Positions 35,101 to 43,500 of a stretch of 64,000 nucleotides of DNA are shown here, piece after piece (within the stretch, counting starts at the first letter, position 1; the number at the start of each line of letters is the position of its first letter). Location of the stretch: the NCBI RefSeq assembly GCF_008122525.1, contig NZ_VSRV01000001.1, positions 1,116,001 to 1,180,000 on the forward strand, read 5' to 3'. Source of the stretch: Marinomonas sp. IMCC 4694. Its GTDB lineage: Bacteria; Pseudomonadota; Gammaproteobacteria; Pseudomonadales; Marinomonadaceae. The translations under genes and the position numbers were made by a program. Below the pieces are notes generated by a model, which saw only the letters and a program-made list of their open reading frames with translations, did no database searches and was not told the origin of the DNA.

Positions 35101-35543
35101 AGAGGCACTTTTAGTTCTACTTCCTTTGAATCAGCGTCTGGCTTGTCTGTCGATGTGTCTGTGAGGTACTGAGTTGTATTGACGCCGGCAATGATCCAAT
35201 CATTTTCTTGTTGGGTTACTTGCAGGGTCAAACCGTCTATTTTTGCGTCCGAGATAGACAGTTTTTTTGTGAACAGCGGCCACAGTTCAACTTCAAACAG
35301 CGCGCGTTTGAGTGTCAGGGTGTCTTGTTTTTCGTTGTTAATGGTGAGGTTTTTAAGGTCGATTCGCGGAGGAAAAAAGTCGACAGACAGGGTGCCAATA
35401 GAAAGGCGCTGCCCTTGTTCACTCATATATCTGCTTAAGTAATGTTCCGCTACAAATGGCGTTGCTAACCAGATGAGCGTGATTAAACCGATTAATGCCG
35501 CAAAAGGGTAAAATACAAATTGACGAAAGTAATGGCGTGTCAT
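32151..35543 (-). CDS. AsmA-like DUF748 envelope protein with 42-residue repeats
   Basis: A 1130-residue protein anchored by one N-terminal membrane helix (about 10-30), with the bulk predicted as beta-rich periplasmic structure. The N-terminal RLSIGTLSVDFFPPRIDLKNLTI is a typical DUF748/AsmA start. At 339, 381, 423 and 465 begin four units of exactly 42 residues, each opening with a (F/L)-x-Q-x-x-Q-x-x-x-(F/Y) motif. The C-terminal 100 residues resemble an OmpA-like fold (ARANHLKDYLVKEGIPSSRVFV). AsmA-like proteins are proposed to bridge the membranes for lipid transport; that role here is inference. Confidence 0.87.
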   Translation of the reverse strand: MTRHYFRQFVFYPFAALIGLITLIWLATPFVAEHYLSRYMSEQGQRLSIGTLSVDFFPPRIDLKNLTINNEKQDTLTLKRALFEVELWPLFTKKLSISDAKIDGLTLQVTQQENDWIIAGVNTTQYLTDTSTDKPDADSKEVELKVPLESAWTISLPVFTFTNSQVNVSQQPDLTLPAMQDTLRVAELTVNDLFGQALTWQGDLSLSALINSTKVSIRSQFDYSPEQAQASVNIDNTRLWLEDFRHFIPAPFNQSKGQVDLTSNLQVLQTSMNGATSLNVKKLNLQVQGEDLTLFTDQQSQASTQSTSFHVQDSELTFASPTQFSVKGAFDLQASHASFTQKNQTLKFALLTLGSPLHIEQNGEKLTASGMLNIVSEQLHFRQAEQTVEYDELALTLPFDVLQNENDIAANGRLNVSMLKPQFAQDEQKAQFDTVTLVTPFDIKQNNANLSISGELKATSSNALLNQGNQTMQFDALSLWSPFKVSRDPTDLSAKTLSTQLDVHGLSVALDDLALHNEHLALTLSDVDATLHTPQDLDTLDTTPSALTAVVTAAINSQDLSIQQAGNQAHYDALSFSNTLLLQKKGNTLTAENRQLTLDIQGLSAEQADGTQISLTAANLNADLLTVQLEGEQEPSIEAANLNLSSESLDSILNHNKRLASWEEVELSGVSFRQQGKHYDVSLAQLSLQDLVLSQQIADDNNQTPLPALSHIGALNIEQLKANQEGAEIHRITADTFNVNVILDAQKRLENLVFIDAEQQAASTPKSQDTLPKANVDIDVDVEQQNAFKVPYYLIIDRYDTTGKSTFYVQDNRISPALQRSVDIEILSLRHLNTQKKDQQTLVTLKARNDKYAILEGDVTIQPLADRLTLNSQFRVREAELPPFSSYIASVLGYQIDSGQLDLDLTLHANEGVLDGSSHIVLREFDLGGRQDSSSVIKAGAVPLNIAVGILKDSNNTIELDIPFSGDIDNPEFGWRDFLFLPVKKALYTASSSYLMQTFIPYANVISIAQFAGDQLLKIRVEPLLFDVGDENLNERQTPFLSQLAALMKDKEDSQLKACGVASYLDLALENPPATLNNTQQETAKALAQARANHLKDYLVKEGIPSSRVFVCSPEVDLGKNSPPRIELNF

Positions 35544-35581
35544 TATGAAAATGCCTTTTAAAGGATGTTCTTGAATGGAGG

Positions 35582-35992
35582 CTAGTGGTCTTTGTCTTGC
35601 TGTGTGGTCACGTCAGCCGGGTCTTGTTCTGTACGTAATGGCATGCGCAGCAAATACGTGCTCACGCACATGCCGATAGCAATGAGTCCAATGGTGGCCC
35701 AAAAACGTGATACAACCCATATTGAAATTCCCATGCCAAGCCACATAAACACAATCGCGCGGTTTCTGGCTTGGCGAGGAATGCCATCTGAAGATTGCCA
35801 ATCTTTCACAATAGGGCCCAAAAATTTGTGCTCAAGCAGCCAAGTGTGAAAGCGTTTAGACGACTTAGAAAAACACCATGCCGCCAGTAAAACCAGGGGG
35901 GTTGTCGGCAGCAAGGGCAAGAAAATACCAATAATACCGGTGAAAAGGGAGAGCCACCCGAGCAATAAATATAAGATTCGCTTACCTTGCAT
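35582..35992 (-). CDS. ybaN: YbaN family (DUF454) inner-membrane protein
   Basis: A 136-residue protein with two pairs of hydrophobic helices; LLGWLSLFTGIIGIFLPLLPTTPLVLLAAWCFSKSS is the strongly conserved DUF454 N-terminal signature, followed by FHTWLLEHKFLGPIVKDW. The role is not established. It lies 38 bases upstream of the DUF748 gene on the same strand and may be co-transcribed with it. Confidence 0.92.
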   Translation of the reverse strand: MQGKRILYLLLGWLSLFTGIIGIFLPLLPTTPLVLLAAWCFSKSSKRFHTWLLEHKFLGPIVKDWQSSDGIPRQARNRAIVFMWLGMGISIWVVSRFWATIGLIAIGMCVSTYLLRMPLRTEQDPADVTTQQDKDH

Positions 35993-36060
35993 CGTGAACC
36001 TCGTCCTGGGGGTAAAGAGTAACGCACTGGATAAAGCCCGAATGCGTTTTCAAAAAAGCT

Positions 36061-36732
36061 TTATTTTCCAGAATGAAAAATAGCCGCCATACTGTCTTCT
36101 TCCACTTCGTTTTGAACCAAGGGCCAACCGCCAAGGCGTTTCAGTCGGTTTACCATTTCACAAAACAATTCAGCGGTTTTCTCGGTATCGTATTTGGCCG
36201 AATGCGCTTCTGAACTATTAAACGGAATGGCCGCGGCTTCGCAAGCTTTTGCCAGCACTGTTTGTCCATACACCAGGCCGCCTAGACTCGCTGTGTCGAA
36301 GCTTGAAAAAGGATGGAATGGGTTGCGCTTAATGTCGGTGCGCGCAATCAGGGCATTTAAAAAGCCATGGTCGAATGCCGCATTGTGTCCCACTAAAACC
36401 GCCCGTTTGCACCCCACGGATTTCAGTTCCTTTCTTACTTTAGTGAACAGCTGAGTCAGTGCGTCGCTTTCATCTATGTCTTCCCTGCCTGGGGCGAAAG
36501 GGTCGATGCCGGTGAAGTCTAACGCGGACTTTTCAAGATTGGCGCCTTCAAAAGGTTTAATTAAAAACGCCAATGTTTCATGAATGTACAGGTCACCATT
36601 TTCATCCATTCTGAGAATGCTGGCGGCCATTTCTAATAAAGCGTCCGTTTTTTGATTAAAGCCTGCGGTTTCTACGTCGATAACTACCGGTAGGAAGCCG
36701 CGGAATCGGTCTTTGATTTCATGGTTTGACAA
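36061..36732 (-). CDS. rnt: ribonuclease T
   Basis: RNase T trims tRNA and other stable RNA 3' ends as a DEDDh exonuclease. The 223-residue protein has ExoI VVIDVETAGFN near 17, ExoII LVGHNAAFDHGF near 113 and ExoIII HSAKYDTEKTAELF near 182, with the catalytic D, E, D, H and D residues all present. It starts at TTG 36732 after AAGGA. Divergent motY is the usual neighbour in vibrios and pseudomonads. Confidence 0.96.
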   Translation of the reverse strand: MSNHEIKDRFRGFLPVVIDVETAGFNQKTDALLEMAASILRMDENGDLYIHETLAFLIKPFEGANLEKSALDFTGIDPFAPGREDIDESDALTQLFTKVRKELKSVGCKRAVLVGHNAAFDHGFLNALIARTDIKRNPFHPFSSFDTASLGGLVYGQTVLAKACEAAAIPFNSSEAHSAKYDTEKTAELFCEMVNRLKRLGGWPLVQNEVEEDSMAAIFHSGK

Positions 36733-36827
36733 AAGAGGGTCCTTAATTCTACCGTCTTATCAACAGTGACGGTGTACAATAGAGTCGGATCATAACACAA
36801 TTGATAATGCTTGAACGAGATGTCTAA

Positions 36828-37715
36828 ATGGGAATTACCCAACAACTGCTAATTCGTACTACATTTTTTTTGGCCACGTGCTGGCCCTTTGTTCAGGTGA
36901 ACGCCATTACCCATTATCAGTCTGGCATTTCTGATTCTGAATGGCTGCTTTCTGGCGATATTTTTTCATGCAGTTTGACGCATCCTGTTCCGCATTATGG
37001 TGAGGGCCACTTTATCAAGGAAGCGGGTGAGCCGATGAAATTTATTTTACAGCCGCAAAATGAGAAGCTGGGCCCAGGTCAGGTGTACATTATTTCTCAA
37101 GCCCCTAATTGGTCACCTGGCGTGAAACCTGAGACATTAGATATTTTACCCTACCCAGGTTATGGCTTAACCGTAGAAGTGGGCGGCAAGGTCGCAGAAC
37201 GTATGCTTACAAGCTTGGATCGTGGCCGTCATCCTGTGGTGGCGGGCACCGCTTGGGAAAACAATCGTGAAACTGTTGAAGTGGGCTTATCGAACATTAA
37301 CTTTGCGCCCGCATACAATGAATTCAGACGTTGTCTTTCGGGTTTATTGCCCGTTAATTATGACCAAATAGCCAGAACCGCCGCCTTGTTTACGACTAAT
37401 GGTGTTAATCTTACAGACAGGATAAGGGCGCGGTTGGACTTGGTCGCCTTGTACGTTTCCTCTGATCCTAGCGTGGGGTATATCTACATCGACGGTCACA
37501 CCGATATTATTGGCTCGCGCCGCGATAACCGCGAGTTATCTAAAGTTCGTGCCGAAAAAGTCACCGCGTACTTATTAGAAAAAGGCGTACCCGCTGAGAA
37601 AATCATCTCTCGCTACCATGGTGAGCGGTACCCTTCGACCACTAATAATACGGCCCAAGGTCGAGAGCGTAACCGCCGTGTGACGATTCGTTTAGAGAAG
37701 TCTGACGCGAATTAA
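36828..37715 (+). CDS. motY: sodium-type flagellar motor protein MotY
   Basis: MotY forms the T ring under the outer part of the flagellar basal body and stabilises stators. The 295-residue protein has a signal peptide (about 1-26), the MotY N-terminal domain (YQSGISDSEWLLSGDIFSCSLTHPVP), and a C-terminal OmpA/Pal peptidoglycan-binding domain from about 185, with IYIDGHTDIIGSRRDNRELSKVRA and GRERNRRVTIRLE. Length equals Vibrio MotY (293). Divergence from rnt supports the call. No other flagellar gene is in the window. Confidence 0.93.
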   Translation: MGITQQLLIRTTFFLATCWPFVQVNAITHYQSGISDSEWLLSGDIFSCSLTHPVPHYGEGHFIKEAGEPMKFILQPQNEKLGPGQVYIISQAPNWSPGVKPETLDILPYPGYGLTVEVGGKVAERMLTSLDRGRHPVVAGTAWENNRETVEVGLSNINFAPAYNEFRRCLSGLLPVNYDQIARTAALFTTNGVNLTDRIRARLDLVALYVSSDPSVGYIYIDGHTDIIGSRRDNRELSKVRAEKVTAYLLEKGVPAEKIISRYHGERYPSTTNNTAQGRERNRRVTIRLEKSDAN

Positions 37716-37916
37716 TCGGTGTTTCTACCGGCTTACTGTCGAATGGCTTTTAAAGGCTCTTTTTGTTCAATTGTCGACGCAAAAAAGGCTTTTTACTTGC
37801 TAAGCAAGAATCGAGATCTTACACTTGCGTTCCCATTTTTTAATTATTTGCGCCGCCATGTACTGGTTTAAAGGCATTGGTGTGGGAGCGCTAGCTCGTT
37901 GAGGAGAACAGAAAAA

Positions 37917-39149
37917 ATGTCTGACGTGAAGAAGGTAGTGCTTGCCTATTCTGGCGGCCTTGACACTTCGGTAATCGCGAAGTGGCTTCAAGAAGAGTAT
38001 AACTGTGAAGTGGTTACCTTTACCGCTGATTTGGGTCAGGGTGAAGAGGTTGAACCAGCTCGCGCTAAAGCTCAAGCGTTGGGTATTAAGGAAATCTACA
38101 TTGAAGATTTGCGTGAAGAGTTTGTCCGCGACTTCGTTTTCCCTATGTTTCGTGCCAACACCATCTATGAAGGTGAGTACTTGTTAGGTACGTCTATCGC
38201 ACGTCCTTTGATCGCAAAACGCTTGATCGAAATCGCTAACGAAACAGGCGCTGATGCCATTTCTCACGGCGCGACAGGTAAAGGTAATGACCAAGTACGT
38301 TTTGAGCTGGGCGCTTACGCGTTGAAACCTGGCGTTAAAGTCATTGCCCCATGGCGTGAATGGGACCTTACTTCTCGTGAAACGCTCATGGCATACTGCG
38401 AAGAGCATAAAATTCCAGTAGATTTCTCTACCAAAAAGAAAAAATCTCCTTATTCCATGGATGCCAATTTGCTGCACATTTCCTTTGAAGGCGATCAGCT
38501 AGAAGATCCTTGGACAGAGCCAGAAGACGACATGTGGCGTTGGTCTGTGTCTCCTGAAGAGGCACCAAACGAAGCAACTTACCTAGAAATCGGTTACGAA
38601 AAAGGTGACCCTGTTTCTATTAATGGCGAAGCCATGTCGCCAGCGACCATTTTGGAAACGTTGAACAAGGTCGGTGGCGCAAATGGCATTGGTCGCGTAG
38701 ACATCGTCGAAAACCGTTTCGTTGGGATGAAAGCGCGTGGTTGTTACGAAACCCCTGGCGGCACCATCATGATGAAAGCGCATCGCGCGATTGAGTCCAT
38801 TACACTTGACCGTGAAGCGGCGCATTTAAAAGACGAAATGATGCCTCGCTACGCTAAGTTAATTTACAACGGCTTTTGGTGGTCTGAAGAACGTCGTATG
38901 ATGCAAGCGATGATCGACACCTCGCAGAAATACGTCAGCGGTACCGTGCGTCTTAAATTGTACAAAGGCAACGTGAGCGTTGTAGGTCGTCAGTCTGAAA
39001 ACAGCCTATTCGATAGCTCTATTGCCACTTTTGAAGACGATGCAGGCGCTTACGATCAAAAAGACGCAGCGGGCTTTATTAAGCTTAATGCGCTTCGTAT
39101 GCGCATCGCAGCTCAAAAAGGCCGTGGCTTTTTAGATAACGACAAGTAA
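37917..39149 (+). CDS. argG: argininosuccinate synthase
   Basis: ArgG ligates citrulline and aspartate at the cost of ATP to argininosuccinate in arginine synthesis. From ATG 37917, after GAGGAGA, the 410-residue protein has the PP-loop KVVLAYSGGLDTSVIAKWLQ, ISHGATGKGNDQVRFE and SVSPEEAPNEATYLEI as in type 1 (non-enteric) ArgG. A TTG at 37899 in frame lies inside the ribosome site and is rejected. Followed by a strong terminator. I could not identify an ArgR site with confidence. Confidence 0.97.
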   Translation: MSDVKKVVLAYSGGLDTSVIAKWLQEEYNCEVVTFTADLGQGEEVEPARAKAQALGIKEIYIEDLREEFVRDFVFPMFRANTIYEGEYLLGTSIARPLIAKRLIEIANETGADAISHGATGKGNDQVRFELGAYALKPGVKVIAPWREWDLTSRETLMAYCEEHKIPVDFSTKKKKSPYSMDANLLHISFEGDQLEDPWTEPEDDMWRWSVSPEEAPNEATYLEIGYEKGDPVSINGEAMSPATILETLNKVGGANGIGRVDIVENRFVGMKARGCYETPGGTIMMKAHRAIESITLDREAAHLKDEMMPRYAKLIYNGFWWSEERRMMQAMIDTSQKYVSGTVRLKLYKGNVSVVGRQSENSLFDSSIATFEDDAGAYDQKDAAGFIKLNALRMRIAAQKGRGFLDNDK

Positions 39150-39179
39150 TTCGTTTATCTAAGAGAAAATAAACTTCCC

Positions 39180-39217
39180 AAAAACGCCTCATTCTTGCAG
39201 AATTGAGGCGTTTTTTT
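39180..39217 (+). terminator. Rho-independent terminator after argG
   Basis: AAAACGCCTC with TGAGGCGTTTT, extended by an inner ATTCT/AGAAT stem around TGC, and a run of T residues. Confidence 0.92.
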
Positions 39218-39283
39218 ATTTTTGTACAATTGGTCAGTATTGGAAGTGCTAACAATACTGACTCCGACGCTGAAGGAAAAAGC

Positions 39284-40177
39284 ATGACAATATACAATGT
39301 GGGTTCGATTAACCTTGATCATCTATATCAATTGGATCATTTTGTTCGTCCAGGCGAGACGATGGCGTCTAATAGCTATCAGTGTTTGCTAGGCGGTAAA
39401 GGAGCAAATCAATCTGTTGCCCTTGCTAAAGCGGGTGCTGATGTAAAACATGTAGGCGCAATTCATCGCAGTGATCAAGGGGTTATTGAGCAGTTAGAAT
39501 CCCTTGGTGTGGATACTGGACTGATAAATCGAATCGATGTGCCAACGGGTCATGCGATTATCCAGCTAACCAAAGAGGCGGAAAACTCGATTATTTTGTA
39601 TCAAGGCGCCAACCATGCATTGACCCATGATCAAATCGATCAAGTTCTGTCGCAAGCAAATGCTGGTGATTGGGTGTTGCTACAAAATGAAACGAACCTT
39701 ATCGAATACACAATGCGCAAAGCGCAAGAAAACAAAGTTAAGGTCGCGTTTAATCCAGCTCCTATGGACGCTGAACTCACCAAGAAAGTGCTTGGTTTTG
39801 TTGATCTATTAATTGTTAACGAAGTGGAAGCCATGGATTTGATTGGCACGGTGGATATAGACAGCACCATTGAAGCATTTCCAAAAATTTACCCTGAGCT
39901 GGCCGTATTGATGACGCTTGGCAAAGCGGGTGTTTGTTACTTTAACGGTAATGAGAAGTTATCGGTCAAAGCGTTTGCTGTGGAAGCGGTAGATACGACT
40001 GCGGCTGGCGATACTTTTATTGGTTTTTGTTTATCTTCTTTAATGAATGGGGAGAACATGACGAACGCCATTACTCGTGCGTGTGCCGCGTCGGCTATCT
40101 GCGTGACTCGTTTGGGGGCGGCATCGGCGATTCCTACTCAACAAGAAGTGACCGATTTTCTGGTGAAAAATACCTAA
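39284..40177 (+). CDS. rbsK: ribokinase (PfkB family)
   Basis: Ribokinase phosphorylates ribose at O5. From ATG 39284 (GAAGGAAA upstream) the 297-residue protein shows the substrate-binding LGGKGANQSVALAKAG and the anion-hole/catalytic base motif DTTAAGDTFIGF, with the closing ICVTRLGAASAIPT that is characteristic of RbsK rather than fructokinases. It is 44 bases from a nucleoside hydrolase gene, so the ribose freed there is probably its substrate. Confidence 0.9.
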   Translation: MTIYNVGSINLDHLYQLDHFVRPGETMASNSYQCLLGGKGANQSVALAKAGADVKHVGAIHRSDQGVIEQLESLGVDTGLINRIDVPTGHAIIQLTKEAENSIILYQGANHALTHDQIDQVLSQANAGDWVLLQNETNLIEYTMRKAQENKVKVAFNPAPMDAELTKKVLGFVDLLIVNEVEAMDLIGTVDIDSTIEAFPKIYPELAVLMTLGKAGVCYFNGNEKLSVKAFAVEAVDTTAAGDTFIGFCLSSLMNGENMTNAITRACAASAICVTRLGAASAIPTQQEVTDFLVKNT

Positions 40178-40221
40178 TCTAAGACTAAGCCAAACACACA
40201 GAATTAAAAAAGGACGACATT

Positions 40222-41163
40222 ATGGCTCGTAAAATTATTATTGATACGGATCCAGGCATCGATGATGCAATGGCAATTTTCTTTGCTTTTCAAGCGCCGC
40301 AGTTAGAAGTATTAGGCTTAACAACAACCTTTGGTAACGTGTCAGTAGACTTGGCGACCCAAAATGCCATCACTCTGACTGAAATTGCAAAAGTGACCGT
40401 ACCTGTCGCGAAAGGGGTGTCGGTTCCTTTTGTTATTGCACCGCGTCCACACCCAGACTTTGTTCATGGTAAAGATGGTTTTGGCAATATTGATCTGCCT
40501 GCTCCTCAAGGCAAAGCGATTGATAAAAGTGCGGCGCAATTTATGGTTGATACGGTACGGGAATTTCCTGGGGAAGTGACCATTATTGCACTGGGCCCAC
40601 TAGGGAACTTGGCTTCGGCGCTGATTTTAGATCCAGGCATTGCCAACCTCGTTGACGAAGTGGTTTTGATGGGCGGCACGGCTCTTGAATATGGCAATGT
40701 TTCACCGGTTGCTGAAGCCAATATTATGAATGATCCACACGCTGCGGACGCTGTTTTTACCGCCCCTTGGCAAGTGACCATGATAGGTTTAGACGTGACA
40801 CACCAGGTGTTACTTGATAATTCGATTTTAGAACGTATCAAAGCCGCTAACCCAGTGCAGGGTGGTTTTTTATACGATTGTGCGCAGTATTATATTAATT
40901 TCTACAGTAGCCGTTTTGATATGAATGGGTGCTATTTTCATGACGCATCCACCATTGCCTATGTGATGGATCCGAGTATTTTTAGCGTGGAATTAGGGGC
41001 GGTGCGTGTTGCGTGTGAAGGCATTGGTATTGGCCAGACCATTTTTGCGCCACAAGGCATGAGTTTTCCAGAACCACATTGGAACGATATGCCAATGACA
41101 CAGGTGTGTATGGAAGTAGACAGTCAAAAATTGTTAACACTGTTTGAGACAACGTTGTCGTAA
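40222..41163 (+). CDS. inosine-uridine preferring nucleoside hydrolase family protein
   Basis: These calcium enzymes split ribonucleosides into base and ribose. The 313-residue protein begins KIIIDTDPGIDDAMAIFFAF, the universal D-T-D-x-G-x-D-D metal motif, and has GPLGNLASAL, VVLMGG and the C-terminal DASTIAYVMDPSIF with the last metal ligand. Specificity among purine, pyrimidine and mixed types cannot be read. With rbsK it makes a two-gene ribonucleoside salvage unit. A terminator follows. Confidence 0.94.
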   Translation: MARKIIIDTDPGIDDAMAIFFAFQAPQLEVLGLTTTFGNVSVDLATQNAITLTEIAKVTVPVAKGVSVPFVIAPRPHPDFVHGKDGFGNIDLPAPQGKAIDKSAAQFMVDTVREFPGEVTIIALGPLGNLASALILDPGIANLVDEVVLMGGTALEYGNVSPVAEANIMNDPHAADAVFTAPWQVTMIGLDVTHQVLLDNSILERIKAANPVQGGFLYDCAQYYINFYSSRFDMNGCYFHDASTIAYVMDPSIFSVELGAVRVACEGIGIGQTIFAPQGMSFPEPHWNDMPMTQVCMEVDSQKLLTLFETTLS

Positions 41164-41188
41164 GCCGTTAGAATGGCGACAACACACC

Positions 41189-41220
41189 AAGGCATGGAAA
41201 ACGCCATGCCTTTTATTTAT
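41189..41220 (+). terminator. terminator after the nucleoside hydrolase gene
   Basis: AAGGCATGG and CCATGCCTT with a 6-base loop and TTTTATTTAT after it. It precedes the RRM gene by about 12 bases and could also affect that gene's leader. Confidence 0.8.
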
Positions 41221-41232
41221 CAAGAGAAGAAT

Positions 41233-41502
41233 ATGAAATTATTAGTCAGAAATTTAGCGCGTAATACCACGGAAGACGAGTTAAAAAACTTGTTCTCTGT
41301 TCATGGTACTTTGCAATCTTGCAACCTAGTCATAGACAAAGAAACAGGTGAGTCAAAAGGCTTTGCATTTATTGAAATGCCAAAAGTGGGTGAGGCGAAG
41401 GTGGCCATCAAAACGTTAAATGGTATGGACGTTGACGGTTCAAAAATTCGTGTCAAAAAAGCCGAAGAAACGGTCAAAAAAGAAGAGGCAGACACAGAGT
41501 AA
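41233..41502 (+). CDS. small RRM-type RNA-binding protein
   Basis: An 89-residue protein made of one RNA recognition motif: RNP2 KLLVRNLAR near 2-9 and RNP1 SKGFAFIEM near 43-51, with a Lys/Glu-rich tail. Such single-RRM proteins in marine gammaproteobacteria and cyanobacteria are often cold-induced, which is family knowledge only. ATG 41233 is preferred because it begins at the first RRM strand; an in-frame upstream codon lies before the terminator hairpin. Monocistronic. Confidence 0.9.
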   Translation: MKLLVRNLARNTTEDELKNLFSVHGTLQSCNLVIDKETGESKGFAFIEMPKVGEAKVAIKTLNGMDVDGSKIRVKKAEETVKKEEADTE

Positions 41503-41539
41503 CAACGTTCGTTTAAACGCTTTTCGCTATTGGCTTGTG

Positions 41540-41866
41540 CTATTTGTGAGACTCAGTAAAGGCTTGTATAAACGCTACATCTTTCTTTGAGATCGTGTGG
41601 TAGCTCATTTTTATGTAGTGTTTGTTGTGCTCGTTAAACACATCTAAAATAGGATCACATAGGGCCACAATCGTAGTGGTGTTGCCTTCATGAATCGCCT
41701 TTAACTCTAGTTTGAGCAATTTGGATCCTTGCAAACCACCGTCTGCTTCCACTTCAACCATCTCAGTCGATATGTGTGTACAATGAACCGACATGACGAC
41801 ACCATTGGTTAAAAACAGCGAGCCTTTCCAGAAACAGCGAACATAATGAGGATCAGTAATAGGCAC
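41540..41866 (-). CDS. hypothetical protein, possibly PilZ-like
   Basis: A 108-residue protein starting at GTG 41866 eight bases after AGGA. A beta-rich pattern with ADGGLQGSKLLKLELKAI and a terminal helix KKDVAFIQAFTES recalls the PilZ fold, but the c-di-GMP-binding RxxxR motif is not present. No signal peptide. I do not recognise it firmly; PilZ-like is a guess from fold pattern. Confidence 0.7.
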   Translation of the reverse strand: MPITDPHYVRCFWKGSLFLTNGVVMSVHCTHISTEMVEVEADGGLQGSKLLKLELKAIHEGNTTTIVALCDPILDVFNEHNKHYIKMSYHTISKKDVAFIQAFTESHK

Positions 41867-41967
41867 CGATTTTATCCTTTAACAAAAGAGGATTCAAAGA
41901 CGTAACTAAGACTAACAGAATACTCATTTCAATGTGACTGTGTCAAATAAGGATGTGTGAAAAAACA

Positions 41968-42013
41968 CGATGAATCAAGATGTTATATAAGCACATAACA
42001 TCTTGATTCATCG
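41968..42013. repeat. perfect 19-bp inverted repeat with 8-base loop
   Basis: CGATGAATCAAGATGTTAT (41968-41986) and its exact complement (41995-42013) flank ATAAGCAC. It lies 24 bases beyond the stop of the minus-strand aminotransferase gene. There is no T-run next to it on either strand, so it is not a canonical terminator. Confidence 0.93.
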
Positions 42014-42037
42014 GAGCAGAATACGAGGGGCACTTTC

Positions 42038-43375
42038 TCAGTTTTGCTGCTTAATGGTTTCGCCTAGGGCGTTTATTAGGCTGTCAATCTCAGATTGCTC
42101 GGTAGTGAAAGGTGGGGCTAATTGAATGGTGTCGGCGCCATATCGTACATAGTAGCCTTTTTCCCACATAGCCATGGCTATTTGGAATGGGCGTTTCGCT
42201 GGCTCGCCATCGATTGGTGCGATGGTAATGCCCGCAGAAAAACCAAAGTTGCGAATGTCCGTCACAATGTCACTGGCAACTCTAAGCTGGTGCACACTGT
42301 TTTCCCACGTGCTGCTCATACCGTTAACCCGTTCGATTACCCCTTGTTTTTTGATTTCACCTAGGGACGCTAAACCAGCAGCACAGGCGATAGGGTGCGC
42401 TGAATAGGTATAGCCATGCGGAATTTCTAGCATGTAATCTTTGCCACCATGCTCCATAAACGTATCGTAAATTTCTTGTTTAAAAGCGACGGCACCCATT
42501 GGAATAACGCCATTGGTCACTTGTTTTGCTAGCGTGATAATATCGGGCGTCGCGCCAAACGCTTCAGCGCCGGTTTTCGTGCCCATGCGGCCAAACGCCG
42601 TGATCACTTCATCAAAAATCAGCAAGATATTATGTTGATCACATATCTCACGTAAACGTTTTAAATAGCCAATGGGGGGGACGATGACGCCCGCTGATCC
42701 AGACATGGGCTCCACAATAACTGCAGCAATGTTAGACGCATCGTGCATCATAATTAAATTAAGAAGATCATCGGCGCGTTCTGCGCCTTTTTCGGCCATG
42801 CCTTTGGTAAATTCAGTACCGGGTACTTGTGTATGAGGCAGGTGGTAAGACTCTAGGCCTTGGCCGTAAAGAGCGCGGTTGGCCGGAATGCCGCCCACAC
42901 TGAATCCCGAAATCCCGGCGCCATGATAGCCCTTGGCACGACCGATAAACTTGGTCTTCGTACCCATGCCTTTTTTACGCCAATACGCGCGCGCGACTTT
43001 CAATGCGGTATCAACCGACTCAGACCCAGAGCCTGTAAAGAAAATTCGATTCAAACCCTCAGGCATGAATTCGGTGATTTGCTCGGCCAACAAAAAAGAC
43101 TTTTCATGACCAAATTGGAAGGCAGGCGAGTAATCCAGAGTTTTGACTTGTTCAGCTACCGCCTCATTAATAGCGGGCACGCTATGGCCCAATCCGCACG
43201 TCCATAAACCAGACAAGCCATCAAAGATTTTGCGTCCCTCGATGTCCGTATAATAATGCCCCGCTGCGGCCGTTAGAATGCGCGGATCTTGCTTGAATTG
43301 GCGATTGCCTGTGTAGGCCATCCAATGCGCGTCAAGTTGGGCTTGGGTTAAACGGGACTTAGCAATATGGCTCAT
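42038..43375 (-). CDS. omega-amino acid-pyruvate aminotransferase (beta-alanine type)
   Basis: A 445-residue class III PLP aminotransferase. It shows FFTGSGSESVDTALKVARAYWR, the PLP-aspartate region IFDEVITAFGRMGT and the Schiff-base lysine in ITLAKQVTNGVIPMG. The N-terminal DAHWMAYTGNRQFKQDPRI and the WTCGLGHS loop match beta-alanine/omega-amino acid:pyruvate transaminases, which work in beta-alanine, taurine or polyamine breakdown. It is monocistronic here, so the physiological amine is not certain. Confidence 0.88.
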   Translation of the reverse strand: MSHIAKSRLTQAQLDAHWMAYTGNRQFKQDPRILTAAAGHYYTDIEGRKIFDGLSGLWTCGLGHSVPAINEAVAEQVKTLDYSPAFQFGHEKSFLLAEQITEFMPEGLNRIFFTGSGSESVDTALKVARAYWRKKGMGTKTKFIGRAKGYHGAGISGFSVGGIPANRALYGQGLESYHLPHTQVPGTEFTKGMAEKGAERADDLLNLIMMHDASNIAAVIVEPMSGSAGVIVPPIGYLKRLREICDQHNILLIFDEVITAFGRMGTKTGAEAFGATPDIITLAKQVTNGVIPMGAVAFKQEIYDTFMEHGGKDYMLEIPHGYTYSAHPIACAAGLASLGEIKKQGVIERVNGMSSTWENSVHQLRVASDIVTDIRNFGFSAGITIAPIDGEPAKRPFQIAMAMWEKGYYVRYGADTIQLAPPFTTEQSEIDSLINALGETIKQQN

Positions 43376-43500
43376 GGCATCCTCTTTAAAAGATAAAGTG
43401 ATAAATTAGGTGATGTATTAAATTCAAGAGAGACAGAATGCCGAGATGGAAAGGTTTAATAAATTCGATGTTATTTAATTTTAGATTAGTAAATAGTTAA

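Noticed and set aside
37716..37916. ArgR operator upstream of argG
   Set aside because: No pair of convincing ARG boxes could be recognised; only a short CTTGCTAAGCAAG palindrome at 37796-37808 is present.
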